Origin: CAYNJG01 sp965216885 | Lineage (GTDB): Bacteria > Planctomycetota > Planctomycetia > Pirellulales > Pirellulaceae | Length of the DNA: 64,000 nucleotides | Direction of reading: 5' to 3' | NCBI GenBank assembly: GCA_965216885.1 | Contig: OZ244209.1 | Coordinates: forward strand, 3,410,001-3,474,000 | Shown here: piece by piece, positions 7,899 through 16,757 of the stretch | Position numbering within the stretch: position 1 is the stretch's first letter | Layout: each line of letters opens with the position of its first letter | Notes under the pieces: model-generated | Told to the model about the DNA's origin: nothing | The model's database searches: none | The model's input: the letters and a program-made list of their open reading frames with translations, nothing else | Made by a program: the position numbers and the translations under genes

Positions 7899-10097
7899 CT
7901 ATTCGACTCGCAGCACACGTCTCCCATCATACACTCGACCGTGCCTGTCCGTAGCGCGGACATGGATCAGATGAGTACCAACAGGAAGGTTTTCTGGCAG
8001 AGATGATTTCCACAAGTGTGTCGAAGGCCGAGCCGTACTCAGCTGCCGGAAGGGCTTCGGTGCCCCCGCGGCTTCCATCTGTTCGAGAATTTCTTTCTCG
8101 GCCATATAGATTTGCCGGAAATAAGGATCCTCTTCCAGGACCCTGTCCATTTCGCGCCATTGCCCCGACTCGCCAACCCGGTAACGCAAACTGCTGCTTA
8201 CCGCGCCATTAAAGAAGTTTGCGTAAACGGTCGATTTGTCGCCATCTTTTGACTTCACCACCTCCGGCGCGTGAATGCTCATCTGATAGTCTTTCGGACG
8301 CCCGGCAGCAAAGAAGTCCAGCTTGTATTGATTGCCATCAAAGCTGATCGTCGAATAACCGTTGGGGGCTCCGTCGGACATGATCGAATGCGGAAGGCCT
8401 CGTTCGTCCTTCTGCCCCGACCACCAACTACCACTGACCGTCACGTTGATAACGTGATGATGCGGCTGCTCGCCCATAAAGCCGTCCTCCTTGCCGATCA
8501 TTCGATGCTCCTGTCGATGCGTGTGTGCCGCGACGGACATACAGAAGGGTCGCTTTTCGATCATGCGATACAGTTCCTGCCGATCGCCGACATCCGTGAG
8601 CGGAATGTGCATCATCAGGACGACCAACTGATCATCAGGTATTGCAGCCAGATCTCGTCGAATGAAGTCCAACTGCTCGGCACCAAGGCCGCCGCGATAC
8701 TTGCCTTTGCCGGTATCGTCTTCGATGTACCACTCGACGTTGTCCATGACCAGGAAGTGGACAGGACCATAGTCAAACGAGTAGTAGCCCGGACCAAACG
8801 CTCGCTCAAACGATTCATCACTCAGTTGATCGTTCGGGGCGTCGTAGTTAATGTCGTGATTGCCAACGATGTTGTACCAGGGAATGCCCATCAGCGCGAT
8901 CATGCGTGCCTGCGATTCGAACAGCGACAGATCGTCAAAGACGATATCCCCCAACGTGACACCGAACGACGCATCCGTACCAATCAGCTCCTCGACAACA
9001 TCGTGGGCAATGAAGTCGACTTCTTCCTGCGTTCGAGGTTGCGGATCACCAAACAGGATTGCCTTGAACTTCGCCGGCTCACGCTGGCGGTATAGCGGAA
9101 AATTGATCGACGCCGGTAACGCTCCCGTTGGGTCGACGCCGGCAAACCGCGTCACGGGCGAACCGTTTGGTTTGTGGATATAGAAGAACTGCGGCAACTG
9201 ATTTTCATTGACCGGCGTCCGGTATCCGCGGGGTTTGACAACGAAGAAGATATCGTCGTCGGTCGCCGGTAGCTCGTATTCGCCTGCTTCATTCGTTTCG
9301 ACAATCTGCTGACCATTGGAAACGCGGATCCCACCCATTGGCTTGTCGGATGGGTCCAGGGAACCATTGCCGTTCAGATCTTCAAAAACAATGCCCGTCG
9401 CTTTGTCCGGGGTAGGGGAGGGCAGTTCCAAAGCAGCTCGCAGCTTTCCGACAACCTGCATGGCTAACTGACGAGATCCTTCGCGACTGAAGTGAACATC
9501 CGCCTTACGCTGAATCTCTTCCAGCCGTGGCGTGCAAAAGCCAAACAGATCGTTGACCTCAATGCCACCGACTTCTTTCATCGCAGCTTCCGCCGCCGCG
9601 TTGTACTCGGCCGATGCGCCGGGAATTCGTCCATGAGCTCCCTCCGGCGTGGGCGTTGTATTGCAGAAGACCAACTTCGCGCCGGTCTTCTTGAGTCGCT
9701 GGGCGATCGCTTTCAGATTCTGCGCGTATTGCTCCTTCGGCACCTGAATGTGACCTTCGCCAGGCGGTACGCGTTTGCCGTTGTCATCGATGTACTTCAG
9801 ATCGTGCAGTCCGAAATTAAAGTGAATCGCGTCCCACTTTCCAGCGCCGAGCCAGGCGTCCAGTTGCTCGAGGCCTTTCGTGGTTGGACCGCAGTTTGTC
9901 TGCGGACGATGCACATTGGCCTGCCCACGCAACATATGTCGCACCGGCAGCGTATAGCCGATCGAGATCGAATCACCAATCAACAGGATTCGCGGCAAAC
10001 CGGCAACATCGTCGACCGGTGCCAGCGGGCCTTTTTTCTGGGCCTGTGCCACGGAAGAAAGCAGCACAAGAACACAAATCGCAGACAGCAACTTCAT
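7899..10097 (-). CDS. Secreted fusion of SGNH hydrolase and calcineurin-like phosphoesterase
   Basis: 732 residues with AGGAA before ATG 10097 and a signal peptide ending near AQAQ. Residues about 35-225 are an SGNH/GDSL hydrolase: ILLIGDSISIGY holds the nucleophile Ser, HFNFGLHDLKY is a block III/IV-like stretch, and VHFSREGS holds the C-terminal His, although the usual DxxH Asp is not in place. Residues about 235-345 form a SdrD-like/calcineurin N-terminal beta domain with DLNGNGSLDPSDKPMGGI. Residues about 350-600 are a metallophosphoesterase: GDPQPR, GDIVFD, GNHDINYD, MMHIP and AAHTHRQ supply the metal ligands. The remainder is a calcineurin C-terminal beta domain. The protein probably acts on an exported esterified and phosphorylated substrate; which one is unknown. 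It lies 2 bp after the epimerase gene. Confidence 0.9.
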   Translation of the reverse strand: MKLLSAICVLVLLSSVAQAQKKGPLAPVDDVAGLPRILLIGDSISIGYTLPVRHMLRGQANVHRPQTNCGPTTKGLEQLDAWLGAGKWDAIHFNFGLHDLKYIDDNGKRVPPGEGHIQVPKEQYAQNLKAIAQRLKKTGAKLVFCNTTPTPEGAHGRIPGASAEYNAAAEAAMKEVGGIEVNDLFGFCTPRLEEIQRKADVHFSREGSRQLAMQVVGKLRAALELPSPTPDKATGIVFEDLNGNGSLDPSDKPMGGIRVSNGQQIVETNEAGEYELPATDDDIFFVVKPRGYRTPVNENQLPQFFYIHKPNGSPVTRFAGVDPTGALPASINFPLYRQREPAKFKAILFGDPQPRTQEEVDFIAHDVVEELIGTDASFGVTLGDIVFDDLSLFESQARMIALMGIPWYNIVGNHDINYDAPNDQLSDESFERAFGPGYYSFDYGPVHFLVMDNVEWYIEDDTGKGKYRGGLGAEQLDFIRRDLAAIPDDQLVVLMMHIPLTDVGDRQELYRMIEKRPFCMSVAAHTHRQEHRMIGKEDGFMGEQPHHHVINVTVSGSWWSGQKDERGLPHSIMSDGAPNGYSTISFDGNQYKLDFFAAGRPKDYQMSIHAPEVVKSKDGDKSTVYANFFNGAVSSSLRYRVGESGQWREMDRVLEEDPYFRQIYMAEKEILEQMEAAGAPKPFRQLSTARPSTHLWKSSLPENLPVGTHLIHVRATDRHGRVYDGRRVLRVE

Positions 10098-10099
10098 GG

Positions 10100-11125
10100 T
10101 TATTCCTGATGAAAATGGTACTCAACCCAGCCCGTACGTTTCTCGCCGGGCGGGCAAATCTGCAAGTGAGCGACGTCCTGCATTCCTTTGGAAGCAAGAT
10201 TGTGGGCATCTGTCGAGCAGGTCTGGTTTTCGATGCCCATGTAGGGTCGACCGGGCGTCCAGACCACGAGATGCGTAAACTCTTTCGACGCTTTGAAGGT
10301 GATGCTTCGGCCCACGTTTCGGAATTCTACCTTCGCAGGTTTGTCCGGCGTCATCCCCAGGAAGACATCGTCCGAATTGAAGCCCTCCAGGGAAACGGGC
10401 TTCCTGGTATCCAGCGGATGACCATCCAGTTCCACAAGCTTGCCGTTGGGCAATTGCTGGTTCGATTCCATCAAGGCCCCCGCTGGGACATGTAGAAACG
10501 TGTCTTTCCGCGAGCCGTGGTATTTGATGTACGGATGCAGCGCGACACCGAACGGCAGGTTCTTTCCGCTCGCGTTATTGTCGACTTCGTAGTCCCAACG
10601 CACGACGCCGTCCATCACCGTGACCTTCATGCGGAAAGCGTGGCTCCAGGGAAACAACTTGCCGCGTTCCTCGTCACCATCAGCATCGAACCGAATCACA
10701 CACGTCAGCGATACATGGTCGTCCGACGCGTCGGCGGACTCGAAATAGAACGGAGCACTATTTACCAGTCCATGGATGTGATTGCCGCCGCCCTCGCGGA
10801 AGACATACTTCTCACCCTCGAACTCAAAGCTACCACCCTTAATACGATTCGGGGTTGGATACAGAATCGGGTTCCCACAGCGGACACCCGGCAGTTTCGC
10901 GAGCGTCTCTGGCTGATGAAAATACTCGACGCCCTTATGAAGCACGGACTGCACATTTGCGCCAGCGGCCGGTACCAACGTCGCGACCGTGTCGCCCTGC
11001 TTCAGAGCGAACACTCGCCACCCGGTCTGGTCGTCCGTCTTTGAAGTGATTTCTCCCGCGAACGCCAGCGACGCTCCCGCCATGAAGGCCGTTACCACCA
11101 CAAAAGCCAAAATTCCACCACGCAT
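10100..11125 (-). CDS. Exported aldose-1-epimerase family protein
   Basis: 341 residues from ATG 11125, which has a GGGGGG Shine-Dalgarno about 5 nt upstream. An earlier in-frame start (11212) lacks this and would bury the signal peptide (GGILAFVVVTAFMAGASLAFA). Galactose-mutarotase landmarks are present: N and H in GGNHIHGLVN, the catalytic-type His in VALHPYIKY, and the Glu in YMGIENQTCSTDAHN in place of the GalM base. The reaction would be interconversion of sugar anomers, but export of this paralogue suggests a carbohydrate-binding or periplasmic role. The stop sits 2 bp before the SGNH/calcineurin gene, so the two are co-transcribed. Confidence 0.9.
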   Translation of the reverse strand: MRGGILAFVVVTAFMAGASLAFAGEITSKTDDQTGWRVFALKQGDTVATLVPAAGANVQSVLHKGVEYFHQPETLAKLPGVRCGNPILYPTPNRIKGGSFEFEGEKYVFREGGGNHIHGLVNSAPFYFESADASDDHVSLTCVIRFDADGDEERGKLFPWSHAFRMKVTVMDGVVRWDYEVDNNASGKNLPFGVALHPYIKYHGSRKDTFLHVPAGALMESNQQLPNGKLVELDGHPLDTRKPVSLEGFNSDDVFLGMTPDKPAKVEFRNVGRSITFKASKEFTHLVVWTPGRPYMGIENQTCSTDAHNLASKGMQDVAHLQICPPGEKRTGWVEYHFHQE

Positions 11126-11389
11126 CGATCCCCCCTTTGCCAACAAGACCGCTCCCAGATTGCCGTAGAGCTTACGCGGGACAATCTTACCGGGGGTCCC
11201 GTCAGGTCGCAATTTGCCACGTCGACAGCAGTGCTACTTTTATTGACTCTTCACCTTCAAGGCGGCACTGTCATGTGACCGAATCATTCGAAACTGGCGG
11301 TCTAAATGGCAGGCAGAGTACTGCGACTGACCGCATCGCGTATAATTCTGGAAGACCGCCAGACTTCACGATCTATCGACATCAACCGC

Positions 11390-12265
11390 ATGATGACCTC
11401 GCCTATGAATTTCGCCAAACTGATCCTTGCGTGGACGTTGTTCACCTTCATCGCAGTGGAGGCCAAAGAAGCTGCCGCACCGCCTCGCGTGGCGGCGAAC
11501 CACGCGGCGCAGCTCAAGAAGATGATTGGCAAAACGGCCATTGTCCATGGAAAAGTCAGTGGAACGTCGGTCTCCAAAAGCGGCATTCACTTCCTGAATT
11601 TCGTCAGCTCGGATTTGGTAGTCGTCTGTTTTCGTGACAACGCCTCCAAATTCCCCGCAGGCGGTCCGGCCAAACTCTTCAAGGGCAAGGAAGTCGAAGT
11701 TACCGGCTCGATTGCGCTCTACAAGAACAAGCCGCAAATAAAGATCACCTCGCCGAAGCAGATCCAACTGGCGAGGTCCAACACCAAATCGGAATCAAAG
11801 CCTCCCTCACTGAGCGACGTGAAAGTCGGCAAGACACCCTCACTGGCAGACGTGAAGGTGGGCCCAACGACGAAAAAGTTCGAGCTGAAACAAACCGGCA
11901 AGCTCACCTGGCTGAGCCCCGCGGGACTCCGCTATTCCGGCAAGGACCCCCAGGGACGAACTCGCGTCGAACACGTCCTACGACATGCGGCGGATGAACC
12001 CCGACGCGCGGGATCGCACGGTGTTTTTGATGGCGGCAACGATGGGACGCTGGCCGTCGTCGATGAAGCATGGCGGATGGTGAAGAAGAAAAAGATCAAA
12101 CCAAAGAACGAAGGCCGTACCAGCGCCTACACGATCCCGATGGGTCGGCGCGTTGGTTATCTGGGCGGACAGAACGGTGCGAAGCGTGGCAAACCAGCCC
12201 TGAAAAAAGTGTTCATCGTCGTCCGCACCGACACCAGCGATGTCATCACCGCCTTCCCCAAATAA
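11390..12265 (+). CDS. Secreted protein with OB-fold-like domain and BECR-nuclease-like C-terminus
   Basis: About 291 residues; ATGs at 11390, 11393 and 11405 all precede a signal peptide (MNFAKLILAWTLFTFIAVEA) and none has a clear Shine-Dalgarno. The first half (KMIGKTAIVHGKVSGTSVSK...VEVTGSIALYKNKPQIKITSP) looks like an OB-fold nucleic-acid-binding domain. A linker repeats SLSDVKVGKTP/SLADVKVGPTT. The C-terminal about 110 residues (RVEHVLRHAADEPRRAGSHGVF...IPMGRRVGYLGGQNG...VFIVVRTDTSDVITAFPK) resemble the barnase/EndoU/colicin/RelE (BECR) RNase-toxin superfamily, with conserved His, Arg and a terminal ITAFP strand. That match is from memory of the fold pattern and is an inference. No immunity gene is obvious next to it. 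Confidence 0.75.
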   Translation: MMTSPMNFAKLILAWTLFTFIAVEAKEAAAPPRVAANHAAQLKKMIGKTAIVHGKVSGTSVSKSGIHFLNFVSSDLVVVCFRDNASKFPAGGPAKLFKGKEVEVTGSIALYKNKPQIKITSPKQIQLARSNTKSESKPPSLSDVKVGKTPSLADVKVGPTTKKFELKQTGKLTWLSPAGLRYSGKDPQGRTRVEHVLRHAADEPRRAGSHGVFDGGNDGTLAVVDEAWRMVKKKKIKPKNEGRTSAYTIPMGRRVGYLGGQNGAKRGKPALKKVFIVVRTDTSDVITAFPK

Positions 12266-12281
12266 CTGCGACGAGAAGAGA

Positions 12282-12569
12282 ATGACCAACGAATCACGAC
12301 CCTATATCGAGACGTGCACATTCTGTGGCAACGGCCTCCTGCGTTTTTACCGCTGTTCCAATTGCGATGAGATCGTGGCCGTCTGCGACGAGTGCGAACT
12401 AATGTGGTGCGACATCGAAGGCGTCTACCGCGATCCGAATCTCTCGTCAGACTCTTCGTGGCCGCAATGCCCATCCTGTGGCATGCCCGAAGCCGAATAC
12501 GAAAAGGTAACCGCCCGCGAGCTCGAAGAACGAGACTTACACAAATTCAGCTCGGGCGAATCCGTTTAG
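12282..12569 (+). CDS. Small zinc-ribbon protein
   Basis: 95 residues from ATG 12282, preceded by GAGAAGAG. It is rich in paired cysteines: CTFCG, CSNCDEIVAVCDEC, MWC and CPSCG. This gives four CxxC pairs that could form two zinc ribbons. The rest is acidic. The last 25 residues (EYEKVTARELEERDLHKFSSGESV) look helical. No signal peptide or known enzymatic motif. It follows the BECR-like gene by 16 bp on the same strand and may be co-transcribed. Function unknown. Confidence 0.75.
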   Translation: MTNESRPYIETCTFCGNGLLRFYRCSNCDEIVAVCDECELMWCDIEGVYRDPNLSSDSSWPQCPSCGMPEAEYEKVTARELEERDLHKFSSGESV

Positions 12570-12603
12570 TTGACGTCGTTTGCGGTCCCTCTTGTTCGTA
12601 GTA

Positions 12604-12617
12604 CCGGCTTCAGCCGG
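12604..12617. repeat. REP-like palindrome CCGGCTTCAGCCGG
   Basis: A short palindrome inside GTACCGGCTTCAGCCGGCC. A sister copy (CCGGCTAAAGCCGG, inverted flanks) lies at 16758-16771 and a shorter one (CGGCTTCAGCCG) at 21593-21604. It lies in a 268-bp intergenic region with no other coding content. Confidence 0.6.
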
Positions 12618-12770
12618 CCGCCCGCCTGACGCCGCAATCCCTCGCCGGCCACCTTCTGCATTCACAACAACCCCGTGAAGCACGGCCCGGTACTCTTGGT
12701 TGAAGCAACGCCCCGAGCCACTTCCCGCTGCCACAACTCACGGGCATGAACGAGCGAACCAAATGCGCAA

Positions 12771-12809
12771 CGAAAAGCCCCGTCAATCTATGAGCTGAAT
12801 TGACGGGGC
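12771..12809 (-). terminator. Rho-independent terminator of the SapC-family gene
   Basis: An 11-bp perfect inverted repeat: GCCCCGTCAAT (12777-12787) pairs with ATTGACGGGGC (12799-12809) around an 11-nt loop. On the minus strand it is followed by TTTTCG. It begins 29 bp after the minus-strand stop at 12838. Confidence 0.85.
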
Positions 12810-12837
12810 TCGAAAAAAGATCGTTGCCGAGAAGTGA

Positions 12838-13596
12838 TTACACTTCCGCGGTAGGCTCGGTGCCGGCATGTCGCTTCGAAATGCGACTGGCGACCAGGCC
12901 AAGGTTGTTCAGGGACAGAAGGTGAGCGTAGATCAACTGCAATGCGCCGTTCTTCGCCAGCTCGCTCAGCGTTTCGCCGGGCAGCTCTTGCAACTTCTCG
13001 CGATTGATGACCTGGAATCCGGCGAGTTTGACTTCCTGCTTTCCAGGGATCGAGATCTTCGCCTCGCGAGTGTCCAGCAGCTCCAGCTCCTGAAGCTTCT
13101 TGCAGAAGACTTCTGTCATCATCGCGTTCTTCTGATACTCTTCGTTGAACTTCAACAGTTGATCAAGGAACGGCGACTTCTCGCCCTTCTCGTCGAAGAG
13201 GCGCTGGCCACGGTCTTCTTTGTTGCATCCCTTCCAGGTTTCGTCGATGCACAGCGTGAACTGCGTGCGTCCCTCGTTTGCTGCGAAGACGAATGGGTAA
13301 CGACGAATGAAGGCGGGAATGTATCGAGCGTCCCAGTCACCTTCTGGCGTGACGTAGAGGTTTTCGTTTTCCTGAACGCCGAGTACGACGAACGGTGCTA
13401 CTTGGCCATCTTTGCCACTGGGAGCAAACACAACGGTGTATTCGTGGGCGCTGGCGGAAATTTCCTGCGCGACCAGAGGCACAGCGCGAAGTTCACGAGC
13501 GAAATCGTAAGGGATGCCTCCCTCAACGCTGAGGTCCTTGTGCTGCTGCGCAGATACAGCGACTACCTGCTCGTAAATCATCAATGTCTTTGCCAT
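12838..13596 (-). CDS. SapC family protein
   Basis: 252 residues from ATG 13596 (MAKTLMIYEQVVAVS), which has GAGGAAC upstream; the in-frame extension to 13665 lacks a ribosome site. The sequence matches SapC: YDFARELRAVPLVAQEISASAHEYTVVF, ENENLYVTPEGDWDARYIPAFIRRYPFVFA, TLCIDETWKG, and a C-terminal helical GFQVINREKLQELP with LIYAHLLSLNNLGLV. The family was named from a Campylobacter S-layer locus, but the biochemical role is unclear. No signal peptide, so it is cytoplasmic or exported by another route. It is a single-gene unit with its own promoter (13720-13748) and terminator (12771-12809). Confidence 0.9.
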   Translation of the reverse strand: MAKTLMIYEQVVAVSAQQHKDLSVEGGIPYDFARELRAVPLVAQEISASAHEYTVVFAPSGKDGQVAPFVVLGVQENENLYVTPEGDWDARYIPAFIRRYPFVFAANEGRTQFTLCIDETWKGCNKEDRGQRLFDEKGEKSPFLDQLLKFNEEYQKNAMMTEVFCKKLQELELLDTREAKISIPGKQEVKLAGFQVINREKLQELPGETLSELAKNGALQLIYAHLLSLNNLGLVASRISKRHAGTEPTAEV

Positions 13597-14029
13597 CTTG
13601 TTCCTCGCGGAGTTTGCGCCAGAACGTGTCGTCACGATCTGGTCTGTTGAAACGGGTCTAACCAATTAGGTTTGAGCGATACGTTCTGATTTGCGCAATT
13701 AGGCAATTGGCAAACCTCGAATATAGTGCCGCCTGCGAAATTGCTCAACGTCGGGCACCACACCGGCAGGGCTCCAACACGGTTGCCGGCCCACTCGCAC
13801 CAAAAGTACTGTAATCAACGAGCGGTTTCGATTTGACTTACTCTGTCGTGCGACCCTACGTTAAAACGAGATTTCGGGCCGATAATTCCGGCTTTTGCGC
13901 TCGTTCAGACAGCATGTATTCGGGCCCTCATCGACGTAATTCGCCACGTTGTAAATTGCCAACAAATCTCGCCTTGCCGTGCAATTAAGGAATCGTGTAA
14001 CAGTTCGCCATACCCTCTGGAGAACTAGT
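13597..14029. other. Divergent intergenic region between SapC and an EF-hand lipoprotein
   Basis: 433 bp without a credible gene. It holds the SapC promoter and 5' leader. The segment 13690-13715 is AT-rich with short inverted repeats (TTTGC...GCAAA around CAATTAGGCAATTG), which could be an operator. A GGAG precedes the lipoprotein start at 14030. Confidence 0.5.
13720..13748 (-). promoter_or_regulatory. Sigma-70-type promoter for the SapC-family gene
   Basis: On the minus strand TTGAGC (743-748 of 13,000) and TATATT (720-725) are separated by exactly 17 bp. This predicts a leader of roughly 115 nt before ATG 13596. The -10 has one mismatch to TATAAT and the -35 has two to TTGACA. Confidence 0.5.
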
Positions 14030-14371
14030 ATGCACCCCACCAAAACACTGCTAGCCTTGGCGATTCTGGCGTCAACGAGCGGCTGCCTGCTCAGTCATAC
14101 ACACAAACGAGTTTTCCGCGAGAAGGAGCCAGTTCGCACCACGCACTTTGAGTCGGATGAGGTCGCGCGCAAGTTCAACACCCATGTAGCCGACAGCGAT
14201 CCCAAAGCGGAAGGCAGCTCGTTTTCGCTGGGAATTCCGTTCCTGTTGGGGCTCTCAGGCCAATCGGTGCCGTCGCGAAATGCGTTTTACAACGACGAAG
14301 TGGCCCATTGTGATACCGACGCGAACGGCTTTCTGTCGGCGGCGGAAGTCGAGGCCTATCTGGCGCGATAG
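14030..14371 (+). CDS. Small lipoprotein with C-terminal EF-hand
   Basis: 113 residues from ATG 14030, with GGAG about 9 nt upstream. A lipoprotein signal is clear: KTLLALAILASTSGCLL, with Cys as the lipid-attachment site. The middle is polar, then a Gly/Ser-rich hydrophobic stretch (SFSLGIPFLLGLSG). The C-terminus ends in one calcium-loop-like EF-hand, DTDANGFLSAAEVEAYL. Probably anchored to a membrane facing the periplasm or cell surface. Function unknown. No operon partner; the next gene starts 153 bp downstream. Confidence 0.75.
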   Translation: MHPTKTLLALAILASTSGCLLSHTHKRVFREKEPVRTTHFESDEVARKFNTHVADSDPKAEGSSFSLGIPFLLGLSGQSVPSRNAFYNDEVAHCDTDANGFLSAAEVEAYLAR

Positions 14372-14524
14372 ATTTTGAACGGGTGCCCAGCCAGGGTGCC
14401 GGTTGGCGCAACATCGACTCGGCGCGGTAAGATCAGCTCCTTGCGGGTGCAATCTCCACCCCAAGACCGTCGTCGACACCTGCCCGAATGTTTGTAACCG
14501 CCCGGCCCGGATTTCAATCCACGT

Positions 14525-15415
14525 ATGTTCCCACTTCGTTGTACCGTCCGCGGTTGTTGTGAATTGCTGCAATCGCAGGAGCGCGTGTTGCGTTGTGCCC
14601 GTGGGCATAGCTTCGATCGCGCCAAACAGGGTTACTGGAATCTGCTCCAGCCTCAGGACAAGAAGTCCCTGAACCCGGGCGATACGGAAGAGGCTGTACT
14701 CGCCCGACATCGATGGCTGGAACGTGGACACGCCGAGTCACTCGTTCAGACCCTCCGTGGTTGGATCCCTGACACCACTTCAAATTACAGGACACTCGAT
14801 CTTGGCTGCGGCGAAGGCGCGTTCGGCCCCGCGCTCTTCCCACAAGGTGCTGAGCAGTTCTGTGGCATCGATATGTCCCGACGTGCAATTCGGTTAGCCG
14901 TTCGTAGGTGGCCCCAGGCGACGTGGACCCTTGCGAACGCCGATCGCGAATTGCCCGCCAGGGACCAGAGCGTCGATTTTGTGTTGTCGCTATTTGGCCG
15001 CCGACCGGCCAGCGAAATAGCACGTGTGCTGACTGCCAATGGTCGATGCATTGTCGCCGTGCCAGGCGAAGAGGACCTCATTGAATTGCGTCAGAAAGTT
15101 CAACAGACGGGCGAACGACGCAGCCGCTGGGAATTGGTGGCGGAAGAAATGCGGGCGGCCGGCCTCGAAATCATCGAACACCTACTGTGGAAGCAACACG
15201 TCGAACTGGAACCGGACGAAATCCGCGATGCGCTGGCCATGACCTATCGGGCCGTGCGGCACTCCGAGCAGCAAAAGCTTGCGTCTCTGGAAAGTATGTC
15301 GGTAACGTTGGCCGCCGACCTCTTGTTGGTCGGGCCGCAAACTGAAGATTCGACACAGCCAAGCTCGGATTCGAACAATCCCGATTCAAACAACAACAGC
15401 CAGGCCTGCACTTAA
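14525..15415 (+). CDS. RlmA-like 23S rRNA (guanine-N1) methyltransferase
   Basis: 296 residues. The N-terminus has the zinc knuckle typical of RlmA (CTVRGC...VLRCARGHSFDRAKQGYWNLL), followed by the NPGDTEEAVLARHRWLERGH segment of that family. A Rossmann SAM-binding motif follows: TLDLGCGEGAFGPAL, with GIDMS as the acidic loop and FVLSLFGRRPASEIARVL as motif IV/V. RlmA methylates N1 of a guanine in helix 35 of 23S rRNA (G745 in E. coli, G748 in Gram-positive bacteria). The target here is inferred. The C-terminus is a low-complexity Ser/Asn tail (SSDSNNPDSNNNSQ). Start is the first ATG in frame, without a clear Shine-Dalgarno. Confidence 0.87.
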   Translation: MFPLRCTVRGCCELLQSQERVLRCARGHSFDRAKQGYWNLLQPQDKKSLNPGDTEEAVLARHRWLERGHAESLVQTLRGWIPDTTSNYRTLDLGCGEGAFGPALFPQGAEQFCGIDMSRRAIRLAVRRWPQATWTLANADRELPARDQSVDFVLSLFGRRPASEIARVLTANGRCIVAVPGEEDLIELRQKVQQTGERRSRWELVAEEMRAAGLEIIEHLLWKQHVELEPDEIRDALAMTYRAVRHSEQQKLASLESMSVTLAADLLLVGPQTEDSTQPSSDSNNPDSNNNSQACT

Positions 15416-15441
15416 CCGACCTCCTCGCCCCGAGCCGACGC

Positions 15442-16716
15442 ATGTCATCGGAAACCAATCCCGACGCGGAGCTACCGCCTCAATCAACACGTGAGCAGTT
15501 TGCCGCCGCCATCGAAGCCGGCGACTCCGCCACCGTACGGCAAATGTTGCAGCAGAAACCCGCGCTGGCCAACACCGACCTACGACCACCGGAACGACGC
15601 GACCAGTTCACTCGCGGTCTGCCGTTACACCGTGCCTGCGAACGCGGACACGAGGAACTGGCCGAATTGCTGCTCGATCACGGAGCCCATCCGGATTGCC
15701 CGGGTAGCAATCCCGACGACCAACCCGAATTCGGCATCCCGCTGCATGCCGCCGTGGACCAGCGAAACTATCGGTTGGCGAGCTTACTGCTCGATCGCGG
15801 AGCCTCGCCCAACGGCTACCCGAATTGCGACAAGTCGACGATGGAACGCATCTTCTATCAAGCCAGAGAAGCCGGTGTCTCCGACGCGATCATTAGGCGA
15901 TCCTATGCCAAATACCTTCCCGATCGCGAGCAGTTGGAATCGGTGACCGCCCAGGAATTGCTGGACGCGGATCCGGCTGAGCCCATCGTGATCCTGACGC
16001 GCATGCTGGACGCCGGCGGACAGCCTCCTTTTTGCGCGTTGGTGCGAGAGGGCCTGCACGAGCTGGTAATGGAACTGGTTGAACACAGCGTTGACGCCGA
16101 CGGCACACCACACGACCATCCAAATTCCACCGTGTTGGACAATGTGTCGGGAGCAGCACGTTGGTACGGCTACCCCAGGCTGGTGCGACGCCTGATGGAT
16201 CGATTTCCCCAGCGTGTCGACTACGAATCTGCCATTGGCACGATCGGCGTCGCAATCGGCAGCCACAATCGCGACGGTGGCTACGCCGAATATCGCGAGA
16301 TCATCGTGATGCAACTGGACGCACTGAAATCACTCGGTCATCTGCCGGAAGCACGTGAGGACCCCGACTTCAAACCGATCTATCAAATCGCCACAGACTT
16401 CTGCTGGCACGCCAACTATGGTTACAAGGCCGACATCGTGAAGCCCGAATGCTACATCGACCTCGCCGAGCTATTCGTCTCTTGGGGCTTCAACGACGTC
16501 AGCTACGTCGATCCGAAGTCCAATCATTCACCGCTAACGGCCGCTATTGGTCGCGGCAAACACCCGGGCATCCACGTCTTCATCCAGTGGCTGGTGGAAC
16601 AGGGCGCAGATCTGCGCGAGTCAGAGACCGACAATCGCAACCCACTCGCCATGGCACGCGAGCGTGGTTTCGACGGGATTGTACGACTGCTGGAAGATGC
16701 TCTTCAGTCACCGTAA
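15442..16716 (+). CDS. Ankyrin-repeat protein
   Basis: 424 residues, no signal peptide. Clear ankyrin repeats: LPLHRACERGHEELAELLLDHGAHPD and IPLHAAVDQRNYRLASLLLDRGASPNGYP near residues 55-125, a central divergent region, and SPLTAAIGRGKHPGIHVFIQWLVEQGADL with PLAMARERGFDGIVRLLED near residues 365-420. The acidic N-terminus (SSETNPDAELPPQSTREQFAAAIEAGD) leads into a degenerate first repeat. Ankyrin arrays bind proteins; the partner is unknown. It begins 26 bp after the methyltransferase stop on the same strand, so co-transcription is likely. Confidence 0.9.
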   Translation: MSSETNPDAELPPQSTREQFAAAIEAGDSATVRQMLQQKPALANTDLRPPERRDQFTRGLPLHRACERGHEELAELLLDHGAHPDCPGSNPDDQPEFGIPLHAAVDQRNYRLASLLLDRGASPNGYPNCDKSTMERIFYQAREAGVSDAIIRRSYAKYLPDREQLESVTAQELLDADPAEPIVILTRMLDAGGQPPFCALVREGLHELVMELVEHSVDADGTPHDHPNSTVLDNVSGAARWYGYPRLVRRLMDRFPQRVDYESAIGTIGVAIGSHNRDGGYAEYREIIVMQLDALKSLGHLPEAREDPDFKPIYQIATDFCWHANYGYKADIVKPECYIDLAELFVSWGFNDVSYVDPKSNHSPLTAAIGRGKHPGIHVFIQWLVEQGADLRESETDNRNPLAMARERGFDGIVRLLEDALQSP

Positions 16717-16757
16717 TATTTGGATGTTGAAGGAAGTTCGTATGCACAACCGCCGGG

